Notes: generated by a model not told the origin, from the sequence alone. A DNA stretch of 11,075 nucleotides from Spirochaetales bacterium (GCA_018644745.1 JABGPX010000330.1:1-11075); one strand, 5' to 3'; numbered from the stretch's first letter, positions 1 through 7,313 are shown. Translations and numbers: made by a program.

Positions 1-846
1 CCACTCTCCGGCCGGAGCATCCCAGTTCCACTCTTCGCCCCTAGCCGCGAAAATATTTCCATGTTTCGATTCGGTATAGATTTCATGCTGCGGGTGGTCC
101 GGTCCGAGATGACATTGGCCGCAGGTATCAGGTTTTCGAGCTTCGACAACGCTGAAACTGTGCCGCGTATGGCAAGAGGAGCATGAACCGAGCGCGCCGT
201 CGGGATTAACCCGTCCTACACCGGTATTCGGCCAGCCGGTCAGAGTCCCGTCATCCTCGGCAATGACAAAGGTGCCGTGGCATTGGGCACAGCCTAGGTT
301 AACGTTGTTGTGATTGTAATCAGGATTATCAAGGAGTCCTGTCATTTTCAGCACGCCGCTGTCCGCAAATAGAGGCGTCAATGCACGCTTGGCCATTTCA
401 TCAGGATTGAGCTGCTTCGCTGTTTCCTGACTAAGCGGGTCCAGGCCCATTGATTTGGCCTTGATGTAGTATGGTTTGTAATTACCGATAAAAGCAGTCC
501 ACGCATGTTTCGACCGGGTATTTTGCTCGACCTCCGATGGATGACATGAAGCACAGTAGTTGGGCGAGGGCACCGGTGTAACAACTGCTCCAAAATGATC
601 TGCGCCGGAGGGGTCGTCTTCCTGGCCTGTATGACAAGACGCACAGCTGACGCCGGAATATGCGTGCTTGCTGTTCATCCACGATTCTGTAATTCCGGGT
701 GTAAGCGATGTGTGACAATTTAGGCAGGCATCGTCGGTGTAAATATCCGGAATTTCTCGGCTTTCCATCTCAGATCCGCCTTCTGCGAAGAGAATAGATC
801 CGGAAATAGCAAGAATCAGAACTAAAAATGCAGTTTTTTTAATCAT
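1..846 (-). CDS. Octaheme cytochrome c, hydroxylamine oxidoreductase-like family (partial, C-terminus beyond window)
   Basis: Seen: from the ATG at 846 the minus strand is open for 282 codons to the window edge. A GGAGG Shine-Dalgarno lies 5 nt upstream (852-856). Residues 1-21 form a Sec signal peptide (two Lys, hydrophobic core, likely cut after Phe-Ala). Six CxxCH heme-attachment motifs follow at residues 41, 68, 98, 186, 222 and 242. A GPDHPQ-x-EIY-x-ESKHG segment lies at 248-263. Family knowledge: this segment directly after a CxxCH is typical of HAO-like octaheme cytochromes, so two further hemes are expected in the missing part. These periplasmic enzymes oxidise hydroxylamine, or in anaerobes reduce nitrite or hydroxylamine to ammonium. 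Direction cannot be judged, because the region that would hold the heme-crosslinking tyrosine is outside the window. It is divergent from dnaJ with a shared palindromic control region. Its electron-transfer partners are not visible. Confidence 0.88.
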   Translation of the reverse strand, partial: MIKKTAFLVLILAISGSILFAEGGSEMESREIPDIYTDDACLNCHTSLTPGITESWMNSKHAYSGVSCASCHTGQEDDPSGADHFGAVVTPVPSPNYCASCHPSEVEQNTRSKHAWTAFIGNYKPYYIKAKSMGLDPLSQETAKQLNPDEMAKRALTPLFADSGVLKMTGLLDNPDYNHNNVNLGCAQCHGTFVIAEDDGTLTGWPNTGVGRVNPDGALGSCSSCHTRHSFSVVEARKPDTCGQCHLGPDHPQHEIYTESKHGNIFAARGEEWNWDAPAGEW

Positions 847-900
847 TTCGGCCTCCATAGAATCGGAAAAAGAAATCGTTAGTGATACTATGGTAAATGG

Positions 901-981
901 TAACATACCCAGCCGTATGGTCAAGTGTAAAACGTGAATTTATTCACGTTTTACACTCCGGTCCATTTTCTGGGTATATTA
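901..981. promoter_or_regulatory. Divergent control region: paired mirrored promoter-like elements around a palindrome
   Basis: Seen: CTGGGTATATTA is on the plus strand at 970-981 and CTGGGTATGTTA on the minus strand at 912-901. Each is preceded by CCAT, with 3 or 4 nt between. The two 12-mers are centred 35 and 34 nt from the centre of the palindrome at 924-957, so the whole block is almost a dyad. Inference: TATATT (975-980) and TATGTT (907-902, minus) serve as -10 elements for dnaJ and the cytochrome gene. The palindrome would then sit about 46 nt upstream of each start, near where a CRP/FNR-type activator often binds. No convincing -35 hexamer is present on either side, which also suits an activator-dependent promoter. 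Confidence 0.5.
924..957. repeat. Perfect 16+2+16 palindrome, probable operator
   Basis: Seen: arms 924-939 and 942-957 are exact reverse complements around a 2-nt centre (TT). The core reads CGTGA-N6-TCACG. Known: CRP/FNR-superfamily regulators bind dyads of the GTGA-N6-TCAC type, and some of these (for example HcpR and DNR-like proteins) answer to nitrite or NO. Inference: an operator controlling one or both divergent genes. A terminator is unlikely, because transcription leaves this region in both directions and no T-run follows. Confidence 0.6.
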
Positions 982-1015
982 TTATTCAAAAGAAAACCGA
1001 GAGCAGGCTTATTCA

Positions 1016-2011
1016 ATGGCAGTAAAATATCAGGATTATTATGAGATCCTTGGCGTACCGAGAAGTGCGGACCAGGACACAATTCAAAGCACATATCGCA
1101 AGCTCGCGCGAAAATACCATCCAGATATAAATAAGGAAAAGGGCGCGGAAGACAAGTTCAAGCAGATAGGTGAAGCATACGAGGTTCTCGGAGATCCTAA
1201 GAACCGAAAAAAATACGATCAGCTCGGTAAGAATTGGAATATGGGAGACGATTTTTCACCTCCCCCTGGGTGGAGCTCGCAGAGAGGACCGCGGGGGGGC
1301 CCGCAGGGAGGAGGAGATTTCGCATTTGACGGATTTAACGGCGGTTTCAGCGATTTCTTTGACAGCATCTTCGGCGCTTTCGGCAGACCCCGTGAATCAG
1401 GCACCGGCGGCTCGTCTTCCGGGTCACCATTTGCCGGACAATTCAAGAGGAAGGGGCAGGACCATGAAACGGCGCTGACAATTCCCCTCGAAGACGCCTA
1501 TAAGGGTGGGAAAAGAAGTATATCCATGAAAACCGTGGTAACAGAGGTTGCCGGTCGGCCGAGAACAATGAACAAAACCCTGGATGTAAACATACCGCGC
1601 GGGGTAGTGTCCGGAACGAAACTCAGGCTGAGCGGCCAAGGCGGAGAAGGCAGCGGCGGAGCGAAAGCCGGGGATCTTTACCTGACAATTAAGATTGCCA
1701 AACACGCAAAATTCCGACACAGCGGAAAAGACCTCGAAACTGATCTTCCGGTTACGCCCTGGGAGGCGGCCCTTGGTGCGAAAATCGTTGTACCCCTTGT
1801 TGAAGGTACGGCTCTCGTTACACTGCCCGCGGGCATAGGCAGCGGTAAAAAGATACGGGTGAAGGGAAAGGGACTTGGCCGGGAAAAAGACGGCCGAGGA
1901 GATCTCTATGCAATCGTAAAAGTGGCGGTGCCGACCAATCTCTCAGACAAAGAAAAGCAGCTCTACGAAGAGCTGGCGGATATTTCAAACTTTAATCCCC
2001 GGGATATTTGA
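1016..2011 (+). CDS. DnaJ-family co-chaperone, CbpA-like (type II, no zinc finger)
   Basis: Role: stimulates the ATPase of DnaK and delivers unfolded or aggregated clients to it in the cytoplasm. Seen: a J domain at residues 6-70 with the essential HPD triad at 35-37. A Gly/Phe-rich linker spans about 80-145 (long, rich in Gly, Ser, Pro and Phe). Two C-terminal client-binding beta domains span about 148-331. The four CxxCxGxG repeats of true DnaJ are absent, and 331 residues is close to the usual CbpA length. So this is a type II J protein, not the housekeeping DnaJ. The start has a modest GAGCAGG ribosome site at 1001-1007. No dnaK, grpE or cbpM is in the window. It is divergent from the multiheme cytochrome, and its stop codon lies within the -35 box of the next transcription unit. 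Confidence 0.93.
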   Translation: MAVKYQDYYEILGVPRSADQDTIQSTYRKLARKYHPDINKEKGAEDKFKQIGEAYEVLGDPKNRKKYDQLGKNWNMGDDFSPPPGWSSQRGPRGGPQGGGDFAFDGFNGGFSDFFDSIFGAFGRPRESGTGGSSSGSPFAGQFKRKGQDHETALTIPLEDAYKGGKRSISMKTVVTEVAGRPRTMNKTLDVNIPRGVVSGTKLRLSGQGGEGSGGAKAGDLYLTIKIAKHAKFRHSGKDLETDLPVTPWEAALGAKIVVPLVEGTALVTLPAGIGSGKKIRVKGKGLGREKDGRGDLYAIVKVAVPTNLSDKEKQLYEELADISNFNPRDI

Positions 2012-2036
2012 CAGATGCCCGTTTATGAATTATTAT
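2008..2036 (+). promoter_or_regulatory. Strong sigma70-type promoter overlapping the dnaJ stop codon
   Basis: Seen: TTGACA at 2008-2013 (all six consensus bases), a 17-nt spacer, then TATTAT at 2031-2036 (five of six). The -35 box contains the dnaJ stop TGA (2009-2011). Predicted transcription start is near 2043. It feeds the structured region that ends in the terminator at 2253-2282. Confidence 0.7.
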
Positions 2037-2070
2037 TAATATAGCTTATCAAACGCGGAGGTCTATCATC

Positions 2071-2103
2071 ATGAACCCGCCGGATGGCAGACTCCACTTC
2101 TAG
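2071..2103 (+). CDS. Possible 10-residue peptide (MNPPDGRLHF) inside the structured RNA
   Basis: Seen: an ATG preceded by GGAGG (2057-2061) at 9-nt spacing, the best ribosome site in this intergenic region. It is followed by ten codons and a TAG at 2101-2103. The stop falls in the loop of the 2092-2118 hairpin, and the AUG falls in the loop of the preceding one, so translation and folding would interfere with each other. Inference: a leader peptide or the coding part of a dual-function RNA. A fortuitous ORF is also possible at this length; no run of a single amino acid suggests classical attenuation. Confidence 0.3.
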   Translation: MNPPDGRLHF

Positions 2104-2252
2104 AAAACGGAAGTGGAGAAAAGTTACCGTTCGTTTCGTGATTTTTAATCATGAACGGCATCACGCTGAGAACGGATGTATATAATAACGCGGGGATTCA
2201 TCCCCGAAATAACTACTGGATATCGGTTTACATGACAAACCGACCAGTTTTA

Positions 2253-2282
2253 AAAGCCGGCAACAGCCGGCTTTCTTTTTTT
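2253..2282 (+). terminator. Rho-independent terminator
   Basis: Seen: a perfect 9-bp stem, AAAGCCGGC (2253-2261) with GCCGGCTTT (2266-2274), an AACA loop, then C and seven Ts (2276-2282). It ends the transcript started at about 2043 and any read-through from dnaJ. Confidence 0.9.
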
Positions 2283-2303
2283 GCCCCGATTTCATTTGGT
2301 AGA

Positions 2304-2391
2304 GCAATTCTCAATATGAACAGTTCCTCATTAGTATAGGGTGTAAGTGTACAGGTTATAGTCGTATTCGATCGATCATATTGAGAATTGC
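2304..2391. repeat. Inverted repeat 1: perfect 16-bp arms, 56-nt spacer
   Basis: Seen: arms at 2304-2319 and 2376-2391 are exact reverse complements (GCAATTCTCAATATGA and its complement). Each arm contains TTCTCAATATGA. The interior has no ORF and no obvious further pairing. It precedes a second inverted repeat carrying a related core. No flanking target duplication was found. Confidence 0.8.
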
Positions 2392-2412
2392 AGGCCGAAA
2401 TTGTGCCGGGAT

Positions 2413-2488
2413 TTCTCATTTTGATCAATAAAAACGCATCCTCACATAGCTGTCGATATAACTCATAATCAATGGATCAAAATGAGAA
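2413..2488. repeat. Inverted repeat 2: perfect 14-bp arms, 48-nt spacer
   Basis: Seen: arms at 2413-2426 (TTCTCATTTTGATC) and 2475-2488 are exact reverse complements. Their core, TTCTCATTTTGA, matches the core of inverted repeat 1 at the TTCTCA and TGA ends, with an A/T-only middle. The right arm lies 81 nt upstream of the HDOD start codon. Inference: either regulator sites in alternating orientation or two similar RNA or DNA hairpins upstream of the HDOD gene. Confidence 0.75.
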
Positions 2489-2568
2489 CTCCTCTATTGG
2501 GTATGGAAGAGTTCGCAATAATACTATACAGTATGGGAAACATCAGGTAAGCAGCAGAGGCGACTGCA

Positions 2569-3423
2569 ATGAAAGATTACACTCAATACATGAAGAACCT
2601 TCCGGTAATGCCGGATATAGCTACGAAGATTCTGAGCATAGCCGAAGAAAAGCTCGATATTTCGTTCAAAGAACTGGAAAATACCATCAAAATGGACCCG
2701 GGTCTTTCTGCCAAAATATTGAGAGTAGCGAATTCCGCCCTCTATGCGCGGCAGCGTGAAATCAAAAATCTTCAAATGGCGATAACTCTCCTGGGATTTA
2801 AAACTATAAAAAGCCTGGTTATGCTCATAACCGCGTCAAATATGTTTACCAAGGGAAAGAACGCTGCTTTCTACAAGTTCTACTGGAAGCACTCGGTAAT
2901 AGTCGCATTTCTGGCGAAAGATATGGCGGAGAAAACCATGAACAGAAATCTGGCGGATGTGTGCTTTCTCTCGGGCCTCCTGCATAATATCGGCCAGACG
3001 GCCCTGCATAACGCCGATCCGGAAGGTTATGATAAAGTGCTCGAACTCGCTCGCTCCGGGGAAAAAAGGATTAGCGAGATTGAATTGGAGCTTTATGATG
3101 TTTCTCATCGTGAAGTCGGAGCTGATGTACTGAGAAATTGGCACTTTCCGGATGTCTATGTCGATACGGCGGCGGAGCACGGTTCAGCAAATGTAACTTC
3201 ATCCCACAAAACAGCGATCCTGCTTGTTTCTGCGGCAGATTTCGTTGCTTCAAACATTGACCTGTACAAAAATAATCCTCTGGAACCGTCGGTTATACGA
3301 GATATCCTCCGCCAAACCAGTCTGAAGGAAAGTGATATTAGCGAATATCAGACTTCATTTATAAACTCGCTTGGGAAAGATCAGCTTTTCCAGGAGTGCA
3401 AAACGCTCTTTCAGATATCTTGA
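2569..3423 (+). CDS. HDOD-domain signalling protein
   Basis: Role: HDOD domains are HD-GYP relatives without catalytic function that act in bacterial signal transduction (motility, biofilm, stress); the partner is usually unknown. Seen: the domain fills most of the 284 residues. It opens with LPVMPDIATKIL (11-22), then DPGLSAKILRVANSALY (43-59), then the AI-LLG-IKSLV helix (71-84). The position of the usual HD metal pair reads HN (139-140, in SGLLHNIGQ), so phosphohydrolase activity is not expected. No receiver, GGDEF or EAL domain is attached and there is no signal peptide or TM segment, so it should be cytoplasmic. The start is supported by AGAGG at 2556-2560. It is monocistronic, downstream of two inverted repeats and convergent with the TPR/beta-rich gene. 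A link to the nearby Pel locus is possible by proximity only. Confidence 0.88.
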   Translation: MKDYTQYMKNLPVMPDIATKILSIAEEKLDISFKELENTIKMDPGLSAKILRVANSALYARQREIKNLQMAITLLGFKTIKSLVMLITASNMFTKGKNAAFYKFYWKHSVIVAFLAKDMAEKTMNRNLADVCFLSGLLHNIGQTALHNADPEGYDKVLELARSGEKRISEIELELYDVSHREVGADVLRNWHFPDVYVDTAAEHGSANVTSSHKTAILLVSAADFVASNIDLYKNNPLEPSVIRDILRQTSLKESDISEYQTSFINSLGKDQLFQECKTLFQIS

Positions 3424-3425
3424 GG

Positions 3426-3500
3426 GCACATCGAAAAACCCATATTTTGTTTAACCGACAGAATAGTATCCCTAATAAAATCGGGGTTTTTCGTATGTGC
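3426..3500. terminator. Long imperfect hairpin between convergent genes, probable bidirectional terminator
   Basis: Seen: GCACATCGAAAAACCC (3426-3441) pairs with 3484-3500, with one bulged T at 3494. Pairing continues inward between ATTTTGTT and AATAAAAT, with one G-T pair. Both strands show GGG followed by TTTTT. The stem starts 2 nt after the HDOD stop and ends 6 nt before the stop of the minus-strand gene, the expected place for a shared terminator. The stem is A/T-rich, so efficiency is uncertain. Confidence 0.5.
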
Positions 3501-3506
3501 AGCCGG

Positions 3507-6500
3507 TTATTGCGCCAAAAGACGCGGAAGCCGGGCATTTATCCCAAAAGAGACCGCCGCGGACCAGTACTCGAACTCGGGGAAAGAGCTGAAGGTTCCG
3601 GAACCCTGCGCAGCAGCGAAATAACTCACGTCGCCAATCCCAAATTCAATTCGAAAATCCGCCCCGGCCTGGCCGTTTGCGATAATCGATTGTCCGCTTA
3701 AGAGCCCTGGAATCAGCACTCCGCCGTTAAGATTCATAATTAACCCAAGAGTAGTTTCATTTGTCATATTGAGCCATGTCGCTCCACCAAGGCCGATTGA
3801 CGCTAGAAGTACACTATCCGGTGCATAATAATCGGTAGCTCCCGGAGATCCTGAATCCTGGAAAGAAACCCGTTCAGTAACGGTTATGTTGCTCCATGGC
3901 TCGTCGGCGATATGAAATACCAGGTTTAAGTTTTGGGCAGCGTTATACAGAGTATTTATTGTCGTGTCTCCCTGCTGAAGGAAATTCGCGCCTCCCTGAA
4001 TGCCGAAAGTACTGAATTCGAGCAGCTCTTTACCGAAAACACCAAGATCAAAAACAGCCTCCGCGACAGCAGACTGAGAAATCAAACGATCCGCCCCAAG
4101 CTTGTATGATGCGTCAGTTCTGCTATATCGGTACTCACCGGATAGGGATAGATACTCAGGTTCTATCACAATTGCTCCCCCGAATTCCGGCTCGAGAGTA
4201 AAAGCGCCGAGAACCTGGGCAGGATCTTTTGCATCCGCCGGATTCGAGATTCCCGACTGCATGAGGTTTGAGGCAAGGGTAATCCCCGCGGTAGGGCTGA
4301 TAGTCAAATCAAGTCCCGAAAGGTGGATAGGCACGGTGAGGCCTATGCTGCTGAGCTGCAGAGTGTATGGCGATTCTCCAAAACTCTGAAAATATCTCGT
4401 GGTGTCGGAAACTACATCTGTGCTGAATCCGAGCACTCCGTTTATCTTATTATCCATAGAGAGAGTAGATGTGCTGCGTATATTACCAGAGTCGACCGAA
4501 AGGGCAAGACCTATATCAGCGGTATCCGCATTCTGCCTGGCAAGCAGATTATAGTTCGCAGCCACATTCTCAAATCGAGGATCTGCGTTATACACCTCAT
4601 TATATGCATCCATCGCAAGCTTCCATCTGCCGAGACGCTGATTTAAAATACCAAGCTGATTGATCGCGCTCGTATTTAGCGGATCTATATCCAAAACATA
4701 ACCGAACTGCTCAACCGAAGCATCGAAATTACCATCAAGAAGATAGTAATCTCCAAGTTCAAATCTTATCAGGTATGTCAGCTGTTCATATTCATAAATC
4801 GTTCTCTCCAGCCGGCTTCTCGCTATGCTCCTGTACAACGCCGACACCCCATCGACAATATCGATATGCTGAATAATTTCGGATTGCAGCCACTCGAGCC
4901 GAATAAGGGCCTTCTGGACATCATTGAGAGTCAAATCGGTGAAAAGACCCGCGGGATAGTCGGTATCGGTATCAAGCTCAAGAGCTATAGCGCCGACATC
5001 AGGCAGATATTCGGCATATTCCTGCAAAGAAATCATGAGATTAGTTTCCGGCTCGCTGTGGTTCCACAGATTATTCTGATATTGGGCATACAGAGACGCC
5101 GGACTGCCGGAACCGGCTGCCTTTTCCAGAACCGGTTCGGCCGTGTCGTAGAGCTCCTGGAGCGTGTATATCCGTCCCATGACATGATCCGCCAAAATGA
5201 CGCCGTTTGCCGAGACGGTATCAAGCTCATCAAACATTCTCGTCTGATTCCACTTCCAGCCAATTCCTGAGACAAGGCGAGAAAACGCATCCCGTTCGGC
5301 CTGCTCAGACAGAGCCAATTCATCTCTGCTATCAAGATATTCCTGGGATTGAACTATGAAATCTTCAATTCGCGCCATCGATGCGGTTGCGATTGAGGCG
5401 TTGTTGGCCAGGGCTGCCTCGGCATCCTGAAGTATTACCGAAGGATGAGTTCCCTCGACCTGCGGCGCCGGATTACCGGCCTCCTTTGCTTTTCTAACCC
5501 GATCGTCAAATTTACGCGCATCATCCCGAGCTTTCGTGTAAAGAGAAAGAGTCGTTTCCAGTTCCGACGTCAGCGCCTCCAATTCCACAGGTATAGATGC
5601 GAAATATCCCCGATAGAAGCTCAATGTATCGATCAAGCTGAGCAGCTCCGCAGAGCGGCGGTCAAAATCAACAAAAGTTCTAAATGCGTGGTTTACCAGT
5701 ATACTGTGATACTCTTCTATCGCCTTTTTTCGAAACCCATTCCAAAAATATGTTTGAACCAGCTGCTCCCGTAGAGCTAGATTGTCAGGATCTCCTTCAA
5801 GGGCAAAGACATAGTTATTGATAACCTGTTCCTTCATCCCGGTTTCCAGGGTATAGGTATCAAGCAGCGCGGTAAGCCGATCGGATACGACGAAACGTTC
5901 GATAATCTGCGCATGCACCGTTTCCGATTGCTCCGCTAATCCTGCTTCGGCGTACGCCTCTTCGAGTCGGAGGTACAATTGTATATAAGCAGGAAAAACA
6001 TTTAGTGATTCCCGGAATAGCTCAACCGCTCTTTCCGGATAGCCGTTGGCGATGAGGACGCCCCCAAGAGAAATGACAGTATCCACATCTCCCATAGCTT
6101 TCTCTTCAATCACTTCAAAGATATCTTCAGCTTCGGCTTCCTTTGAAGCCCAAAGATAGGTCAATGCCAGGTTTACTGCCAAATTCAGGTCATCCGGATA
6201 CTGCTCAATCGCCCGGTTATAGAAATCAATAGAATCGTTATATTTACCAATCCAGGCAGCAACTTTTCCGGCTTCAGTCCATCCCTCCTTCAAATCGGGA
6301 TGCACCGAAAGCAAATTGTCGTAAATCTTGAGAGATTCATCTGCTTCCCCCTTCCACAAACGATACTTCGCCGCGAGAAGAGATGCTTCCGCGTTATCAG
6401 GATCAAGCAGCCTGGCCTTATTAACGTTTCTAATTGCATTGAGATAATCTCCGATCAGCGAATAGATGAGGGAGAACTCAATATACAAATCCACGTTATC

Positions 6501-7313
6501 GGGTTCTACTCCAACCAGATATCTGAAATCGTTAACAGTCTTGAACGGAGAATCAATACTCCTATCTTCAAAATTTTCGGGGAACACCTCGGGAACGGTG
6601 TCGGTTCCTTGGGCGCCGAATCGTCCTCTATCTACAAAAAACAAGCTGTCGAGATAAAAAAAGTACTTGCCATCATATTTGCGCTTTTCGTCTACTTGAA
6701 TCCGAAGCCGGTGAATACCCGCCTCCATTTGCATACCGCCGGCTTTTACCCAGTAGAAATTCGCAGAATATCTTTCTGCAACCGCAACATCCTCACGGTG
6801 CACAGGGATCAGTTCTCCATCGTCTAGGGAGTAAGAAAACGACGACACATAAGATGGAAATACATCATCCGCCGGTCCGGGCGGAGTACCGCCATACCAG
6901 AATTCATACTCCCCGGATTCCGCGACGTTGAACACAAACTCAGCGTAAAAAGCGGCTCCGCCGTACAACTCTGTATAGCGATTGAGCTGGAGTGTTCTGT
7001 AGCCCGAAGCAGCGTAATTCAGAGTCGCCTGTTTGGCGAAGTTCGTTGATACCGCCGACTCGGCCTCGAATTGCACAAGCGCTGTGTTTTGATCGGGATA
7101 GATCGGCTCGAGCAAAGATCCCAGCGCTTCGGGCAGCGCTTCTGCCAGCGCCTCTGCCAGCGCCTCTGCCAGCGCCTCTGCCAGCGCCTCTGGCGCTTCT
7201 GCAGCTTCGGCGGCCTCTTCCTGACTAAAAACCGGAAAGCAAACAAGAATAAAAATTGCCGGCACAACGAAGCGGAGTTTTGAGAACAGAATCTCTCTAT
7301 TTCGATAACTCAT
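3507..7313 (-). CDS. Exported TPR protein with N-terminal carbohydrate-binding-like domain and beta-rich C-terminus; PelB-like candidate
   Basis: Proposed role: export of Pel polysaccharide across periplasm and outer membrane, by analogy with PelB (periplasmic TPRs plus outer-membrane barrel, about 1190 residues). Start at 7313 (1268 codons): GGAGGG lies 4 nt upstream, whereas a TTG at 7325 has none. Seen: signal peptide 1-30 (ending near PVFS); an Ala/Glu-rich linker 31-66 with ALAE repeats; a beta-sandwich resembling CBM6/35 or malectin-like domains about 78-230 (AESGEYEFWYGG, AGIHRLRI, FFYLDSLFF); TPR-like helices about 265-545; a helical, partly coiled-coil stretch about 550-850; two more TPRs about 850-925; and alternating beta strands about 930-1268. 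The end (RLLAQ) lacks the usual terminal Phe of outer-membrane barrels. It is divergent from pelDEFG. The domain order is inferred by eye and the PelB assignment rests on layout and context, not on recognised sequence identity. Confidence 0.65.
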   Translation of the reverse strand: MSYRNREILFSKLRFVVPAIFILVCFPVFSQEEAAEAAEAPEALAEALAEALAEALAEALPEALGSLLEPIYPDQNTALVQFEAESAVSTNFAKQATLNYAASGYRTLQLNRYTELYGGAAFYAEFVFNVAESGEYEFWYGGTPPGPADDVFPSYVSSFSYSLDDGELIPVHREDVAVAERYSANFYWVKAGGMQMEAGIHRLRIQVDEKRKYDGKYFFYLDSLFFVDRGRFGAQGTDTVPEVFPENFEDRSIDSPFKTVNDFRYLVGVEPDNVDLYIEFSLIYSLIGDYLNAIRNVNKARLLDPDNAEASLLAAKYRLWKGEADESLKIYDNLLSVHPDLKEGWTEAGKVAAWIGKYNDSIDFYNRAIEQYPDDLNLAVNLALTYLWASKEAEAEDIFEVIEEKAMGDVDTVISLGGVLIANGYPERAVELFRESLNVFPAYIQLYLRLEEAYAEAGLAEQSETVHAQIIERFVVSDRLTALLDTYTLETGMKEQVINNYVFALEGDPDNLALREQLVQTYFWNGFRKKAIEEYHSILVNHAFRTFVDFDRRSAELLSLIDTLSFYRGYFASIPVELEALTSELETTLSLYTKARDDARKFDDRVRKAKEAGNPAPQVEGTHPSVILQDAEAALANNASIATASMARIEDFIVQSQEYLDSRDELALSEQAERDAFSRLVSGIGWKWNQTRMFDELDTVSANGVILADHVMGRIYTLQELYDTAEPVLEKAAGSGSPASLYAQYQNNLWNHSEPETNLMISLQEYAEYLPDVGAIALELDTDTDYPAGLFTDLTLNDVQKALIRLEWLQSEIIQHIDIVDGVSALYRSIARSRLERTIYEYEQLTYLIRFELGDYYLLDGNFDASVEQFGYVLDIDPLNTSAINQLGILNQRLGRWKLAMDAYNEVYNADPRFENVAANYNLLARQNADTADIGLALSVDSGNIRSTSTLSMDNKINGVLGFSTDVVSDTTRYFQSFGESPYTLQLSSIGLTVPIHLSGLDLTISPTAGITLASNLMQSGISNPADAKDPAQVLGAFTLEPEFGGAIVIEPEYLSLSGEYRYSRTDASYKLGADRLISQSAVAEAVFDLGVFGKELLEFSTFGIQGGANFLQQGDTTINTLYNAAQNLNLVFHIADEPWSNITVTERVSFQDSGSPGATDYYAPDSVLLASIGLGGATWLNMTNETTLGLIMNLNGGVLIPGLLSGQSIIANGQAGADFRIEFGIGDVSYFAAAQGSGTFSSFPEFEYWSAAVSFGINARLPRLLAQ
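7141..7188 (-). repeat. Four perfect 12-bp tandem repeats, in frame
   Basis: Seen: TCTGCCAGCGCC occurs four times exactly, with degenerate copies on both sides. Read on the minus strand it encodes the repeated Ala-Leu-Ala-Glu linker just after the signal peptide of the TPR/beta-rich protein. The unit is four codons, so changes in copy number lengthen or shorten the linker without shifting the frame. Confidence 0.9.

Larger units (their letters stand above)
2043..2282 (+). ncRNA. Candidate small structured RNA or attenuated leader, about 240 nt
   Basis: Seen: a near-consensus promoter at one end and an intrinsic terminator at the other, with no convincing protein-coding gene between. Hairpins in order: 2061-2070 with 2083-2092 (8 of 10 paired, the small ORF's AUG in the loop); 2092-2100 with 2110-2118 (9 bp, may abut the first); 2191-2196 with 2201-2206 (6 bp, TTCA loop); 2223-2229 with 2237-2243 (7 bp); then the terminator stem. 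Inference: an independent small RNA, possibly with a short peptide. Alternative: a leader with premature termination for the HDOD gene at 2569, although 287 nt follow the terminator before that start. I do not recognise an RNA family; it does not look like tmRNA, 6S RNA or a c-di-GMP riboswitch. Confidence 0.5.

Noticed and set aside
482..718. Minus-strand ORFs of 78-88 codons within the cytochrome region
   Set aside because: They are in other frames of the same strand as the multiheme gene; the frame with six CxxCH motifs and a signal peptide is the real one.
2151..2339. 62-codon plus-strand ORF downstream of dnaJ
   Set aside because: It has no ribosome site, runs straight through the intrinsic terminator at 2253-2282 and overlaps the first arm of an inverted repeat; its product shows no recognisable domain.
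2304..2488. Integron attC sites or a CRISPR array
   Set aside because: The paired inverted repeats lack the GTTRRRY-type core sites of attC, and there are no regularly spaced direct repeats with unique spacers.
2472..2759. 95-codon plus-strand ORF overlapping the start of the HDOD gene
   Set aside because: It is a different frame over a well-conserved HDOD N-terminus, and its own start lies in the arm of an inverted repeat.
6300..6827. 175-codon plus-strand ORF opposite the TPR gene
   Set aside because: It is antisense to a 1268-codon frame with clear domain structure, lacks a ribosome site and its product looks like random composition.
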